Part shown: in pieces, positions 5,912 to 8,395 of the stretch
Position numbering within the stretch: the first letter of the stretch is position 1
Layout of the letters: every line of letters begins with the position of its first letter
DNA from: Alphaproteobacteria bacterium
GTDB lineage: Bacteria; Pseudomonadota; Alphaproteobacteria; UBA3830
Direction: 5' to 3'
NCBI GenBank assembly: GCA_017416635.1
Contig: JAFQBQ010000113.1
Span: 1-8,395 of the forward strand
Length of the DNA: 8,395 bases
Notes under the pieces: generated by a model
What the model saw: only the letters and a program-made list of their open reading frames with translations
Told to the model about the DNA's origin: nothing
Databases searched by the model: none
Position numbers and translations under genes: made by a program

Positions 5912-8266
5912 TCAGAATTTGGTCGTACCAACATTTGCAGAAGCGGAAGCAGTGATTGAGGCTACTCCCACATTCGCAGAGGTCGAAAAATTAACTCCGC
6001 TTGTCGTGGTCACCTGATAATGAGAAATTACAGGTTTCTTATCAACTCCAGGGACGAAATTTATACTGAACGTAGAAGTTTGAGAAAGCTTTGGTACGTT
6101 TAACTTTAACAAATCAACACTAGACTGCAAAGCTTCAATGATGTAAACCTTATTTTCGTTCAGTGTAGAATTTTTGGTTTTCCCTGTATTTCTCAAAGCA
6201 TTTATAACTTCAGGAAGTCTTTTCAAAACTACGCTGACAAGAGGCCCTGGTACAACTAAAGAAACTGTAATATACGGTTGCAAACCTTTCTGCACACTTA
6301 CAGAGACACTGGCTCCTCCAGGAATAGATGCCCCTAATTGCAGTTTTTTCACGATTATTTTGCTTTCTGTACTGTAATTGCCTTTGCTATCCCTGGTATC
6401 CTTATCTTTGGAAAAGCGTAAAAGTTCTTGCAGATGCATTAATTTGGAATGAATTTTTTTCCCTATCTCTACTGTGTACTCACTGCTGTACAGCTTTCTT
6501 AAATTCGCCGTCGTAAGCAATATTGCTTTCAACAACTGCTCTCTTCCTGTGACATTCCATCTTTTCTCAATTTCATGTTTTTGGTCTTCCAAAAATTTAA
6601 TGTGGTCTTTTGCTTCTTTATCAACACCAAGTACAGACGAGCAATTATTAAGGAAAGCCAAGGATTGAAGAACTTGCATATAGTAGGATAAGTCGCCCGA
6701 TATGACACTTAACGACATTTCAACCGATTTTTCGGAAGGAGTCTCTCTACTATGGTCTTCATTCAAAATTTGAGAATATCCTCTTTTTGTTTTTCCCTTT
6801 TTTGGTTGATCTTTGTCATGGAGGAACGTTTGAGTGCGATCCAATTTTTTATCTATGACTTTGGATGCATCTCCAAGAGGGAAACAACTGTCATCAGTCA
6901 GGGCAAGAAGATCATTTTTGTCATTATACACATTTAAAACACTGCGACTTACTTTTATAGATACTCCAGAGTTCTTCAGTGCAGCTATAGATGCGGAAGC
7001 ACCCAGGTCTGTATTAATTACATTTATTCTGGATGGTCTGTTAACATCAGTAAATCCTCCAAATTTGAAGTCAGTATATTGTGGAACTACTCTTAAAATT
7101 TTACTTAATGCCATTCCTGCTTCAAAAAATGAATAGTACAACCTCTCTGCTTCTTTGACCGCGTCCTGAAGCTTCTTCAAGTCTCTTCCTTCCAAAGATA
7201 AAGTTAATTTATTGCCATATTCGATATTTTGCAGAACAGAGCAGATTAGCAACATTTGAGTGAAACTTGCCCCAAGCGTAGCAGCAAAAGGACCATATCC
7301 GAATTTTCCTGTCAATCCGATGCCTTTTGAGACTGCAGTCAATGAATGATGGGTGGCTCCTCCACTTGATGATCCCGAGATACTTGCTGAAGCCTTTACA
7401 CCAGCAAAACCTCCTCCTCCGAATGAGGCTGATGCACTTTTAGTAAAATCTGTTAAAGACTTAGCTATGCTTCCTTCGTGCTCCTTCAAGAATTGCGCAG
7501 CGATAGTACGACTGTACAAAACTTTAAATCCTCCATTGATCGTCGCAATAAATAAGCCAAACGGATTATCTATGCCTATTGTACTATTTAATGTTTCCAG
7601 CAAATGATCCGTTTGTTCGATGGCTTTCTCTACGTCAGCATCTTCATAAGACATATTTGTTAAAGAGGTTATCAGCTGTTGAACTTCTTTTTTGATAGTC
7701 TCATCTTTTCTAATACTATCGAAAATAGGATTCTTCCCCATAATAAAATTATTATTTTCAGTAGAATCTAGAGTGCCTTGCAATGTTGCTACAGCAACAC
7801 TTTTCAAATTGTTTTTATCAAATACATTGATCTCGAAAGGAGTTCGTGAACAAGGATCAACTCGTAGCTCGTCACGACTATGTTGTGCGATCACTATTCC
7901 ATTTTCAGCTAATTTATGCAAATCTGCGGCTCTTTGTAATAAAATCGGATCTTCGGAAGCTTGTCCCTTTATTTTCGTCGCTATTTCTTCTTGATCTCTA
8001 ATGTCGCTCTCATCTACGCTTTTTTCCTCTTTTTCATCGAGTTCATCAACTTCATCGCCGTTATCTTTCTCTACTTTTAACTTTTCTTTTTTCCCAGCAA
8101 ATTCAGAGCTGCTATCTTCCTCTATTTTTAACATTTTTTTAGAAACCGGTTCGTCGAGGTCTGGTCGATACGGTGCTACCATATCTTCCGTATCTTCCGT
8201 CAAATACATAGGCTCCGCTTGAATAGCTTGATTACACAATAATTGCATAACGGAAACGGTCAACAC
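5912..8266 (-). CDS. Large orphan exported protein with Gly/Ser/Ala-rich beta segments (784 aa)
   Basis: I do not recognise the family. The start is probably GTG at 8266 or ATG at 8248; neither has a clear Shine-Dalgarno sequence, and an in-frame TAA lies eight codons before the GTG. Residues 1-18 look like a signal peptide ending AIQA, but with no basic residues, so the true N-terminus may be lost. A very acidic, probably disordered region follows (about 22-105; EKEEKSVDESD and similar). A helical region spans about 105-275. Segments of alternating small residues lie at 276-336 (SASASFGGGGFAGVKASAS), 418-446, 636-676 and 745-784 (ANVGVASITASASANVG). Between them are helical stretches at about 337-392 and 525-625. 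The pattern suggests amphipathic beta hairpins of a surface or pore-like protein, but this is inference. The only Trp is W570. The ORF ends in TGA after Lys-Phe while the frame continues open to 5588, so the original protein may have had about 892 residues. Confidence 0.7.
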   Translation of the reverse strand: MLTVSVMQLLCNQAIQAEPMYLTEDTEDMVAPYRPDLDEPVSKKMLKIEEDSSSEFAGKKEKLKVEKDNGDEVDELDEKEEKSVDESDIRDQEEIATKIKGQASEDPILLQRAADLHKLAENGIVIAQHSRDELRVDPCSRTPFEINVFDKNNLKSVAVATLQGTLDSTENNNFIMGKNPIFDSIRKDETIKKEVQQLITSLTNMSYEDADVEKAIEQTDHLLETLNSTIGIDNPFGLFIATINGGFKVLYSRTIAAQFLKEHEGSIAKSLTDFTKSASASFGGGGFAGVKASASISGSSSGGATHHSLTAVSKGIGLTGKFGYGPFAATLGASFTQMLLICSVLQNIEYGNKLTLSLEGRDLKKLQDAVKEAERLYYSFFEAGMALSKILRVVPQYTDFKFGGFTDVNRPSRINVINTDLGASASIAALKNSGVSIKVSRSVLNVYNDKNDLLALTDDSCFPLGDASKVIDKKLDRTQTFLHDKDQPKKGKTKRGYSQILNEDHSRETPSEKSVEMSLSVISGDLSYYMQVLQSLAFLNNCSSVLGVDKEAKDHIKFLEDQKHEIEKRWNVTGREQLLKAILLTTANLRKLYSSEYTVEIGKKIHSKLMHLQELLRFSKDKDTRDSKGNYSTESKIIVKKLQLGASIPGGASVSVSVQKGLQPYITVSLVVPGPLVSVVLKRLPEVINALRNTGKTKNSTLNENKVYIIEALQSSVDLLKLNVPKLSQTSTFSINFVPGVDKKPVISHYQVTTTSGVNFSTSANVGVASITASASANVGTTKF

Positions 8267-8308
8267 TGATACATAACTAGTATCTTTCTCTTAGCTCGTA
8301 TTTTTAGC

Positions 8309-8395
8309 TAGAATGCGTGCGGGAGCAGGATGAAGACGTAGGTGATCTTGAAGCTAAGACTTCGCGCCTGAGTTTAATCTCTCCTGCTCAATTTG
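8309..8395. other. GC-rich edge segment with inverted repeat, no complete gene
   Basis: This edge is visibly richer in G and C than the rest of the window. GAGCAGGA (8323-8330) and TCCTGCTC (8382-8389) form a perfect 8-bp inverted repeat 51 bases apart. A plus-strand frame is open from the TAG at 8305 to the edge; from GTG at 8317 it would begin MREQDEDVGDLEAK. A minus-strand frame enters from the edge and stops after 13 codons (8354). Either could be part of a neighbouring gene or element outside the window. Nothing here is recognised with certainty, and no clear promoter for the 784-codon gene is visible. Confidence 0.3.

Noticed and set aside
5912..5914. TGA reassigned to Trp in this genome
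   Set aside because: folKP ends in TGA TGA and yidC in TGA at the expected family lengths, and conserved Trp residues use TGG, so TGA is a stop here.
5893..5914. TGA as a selenocysteine codon
   Set aside because: The stem after it starts on the TGA itself and has a plain AACTAATA loop; the protein is not a redox enzyme by any visible motif.
6174..8222. Several plus-strand ORFs of 60-100 codons
   Set aside because: They lie opposite the 784-codon gene, are Ser/Leu/Phe-rich as expected of antisense frames, and lack ribosome sites.
8292..8310. TAGCT/AGCTA short inverted repeat upstream of the large gene
   Set aside because: Only five pairs in AT-rich sequence; too weak to call an operator or terminator.

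Overview
The window is an AT-rich stretch in which every supported gene lies on the minus strand. It is most likely from an alphaproteobacterium with a host-associated, reduced-genome lifestyle. The reasons are the neighbouring yidC and engB genes, a fused folK-folP gene, a copy of the CGCAATGACG-type dispersed repeat common in such genomes at the left edge, and two large orphan exported proteins. The exact lineage (Rickettsiales-like or Holosporales-like) is inference and cannot be fixed from the sequence alone.

Layout in the direction of transcription (right to left). The right edge, about 8309-8395, is a short GC-rich patch with an inverted repeat and no complete gene. Next is a 784-codon gene for an unrecognised exported protein with an acidic N-terminal region and several Gly/Ser/Ala-rich segments that look like amphipathic beta strands. 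It ends at a TGA, but the same frame continues open for another 107 codons to 5588, so the small ORF that follows is probably the detached C-terminus of the same gene. A 259-base spacer (5329-5587) holds two hairpins and the promoter of tRNA-Gly(GCC). tRNA-Gly is followed by tRNA-Arg(CCG), which has its own likely promoter.

The tRNA-Arg CCA end is only 16 bases from the folKP start. folKP (folate synthesis), yidC (membrane protein insertase) and engB (ribosome-assembly GTPase) then follow with gaps of 23 and -4 bases, so tRNA-Arg-folKP-yidC-engB is probably one transcription unit. After a 96-base AT-rich gap comes a gene for a 462-residue, highly helical, probable lipoprotein of unknown function, and then the dispersed repeat at the edge.

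The housekeeping cluster is ordinary. The two orphan exported proteins are the accessory content. The most notable point is the in-frame TGA in the large one, in a genome where TGA is clearly a stop (folKP ends in TGA TGA; yidC ends in TGA). Either the gene has recently been broken or the stop is read through.
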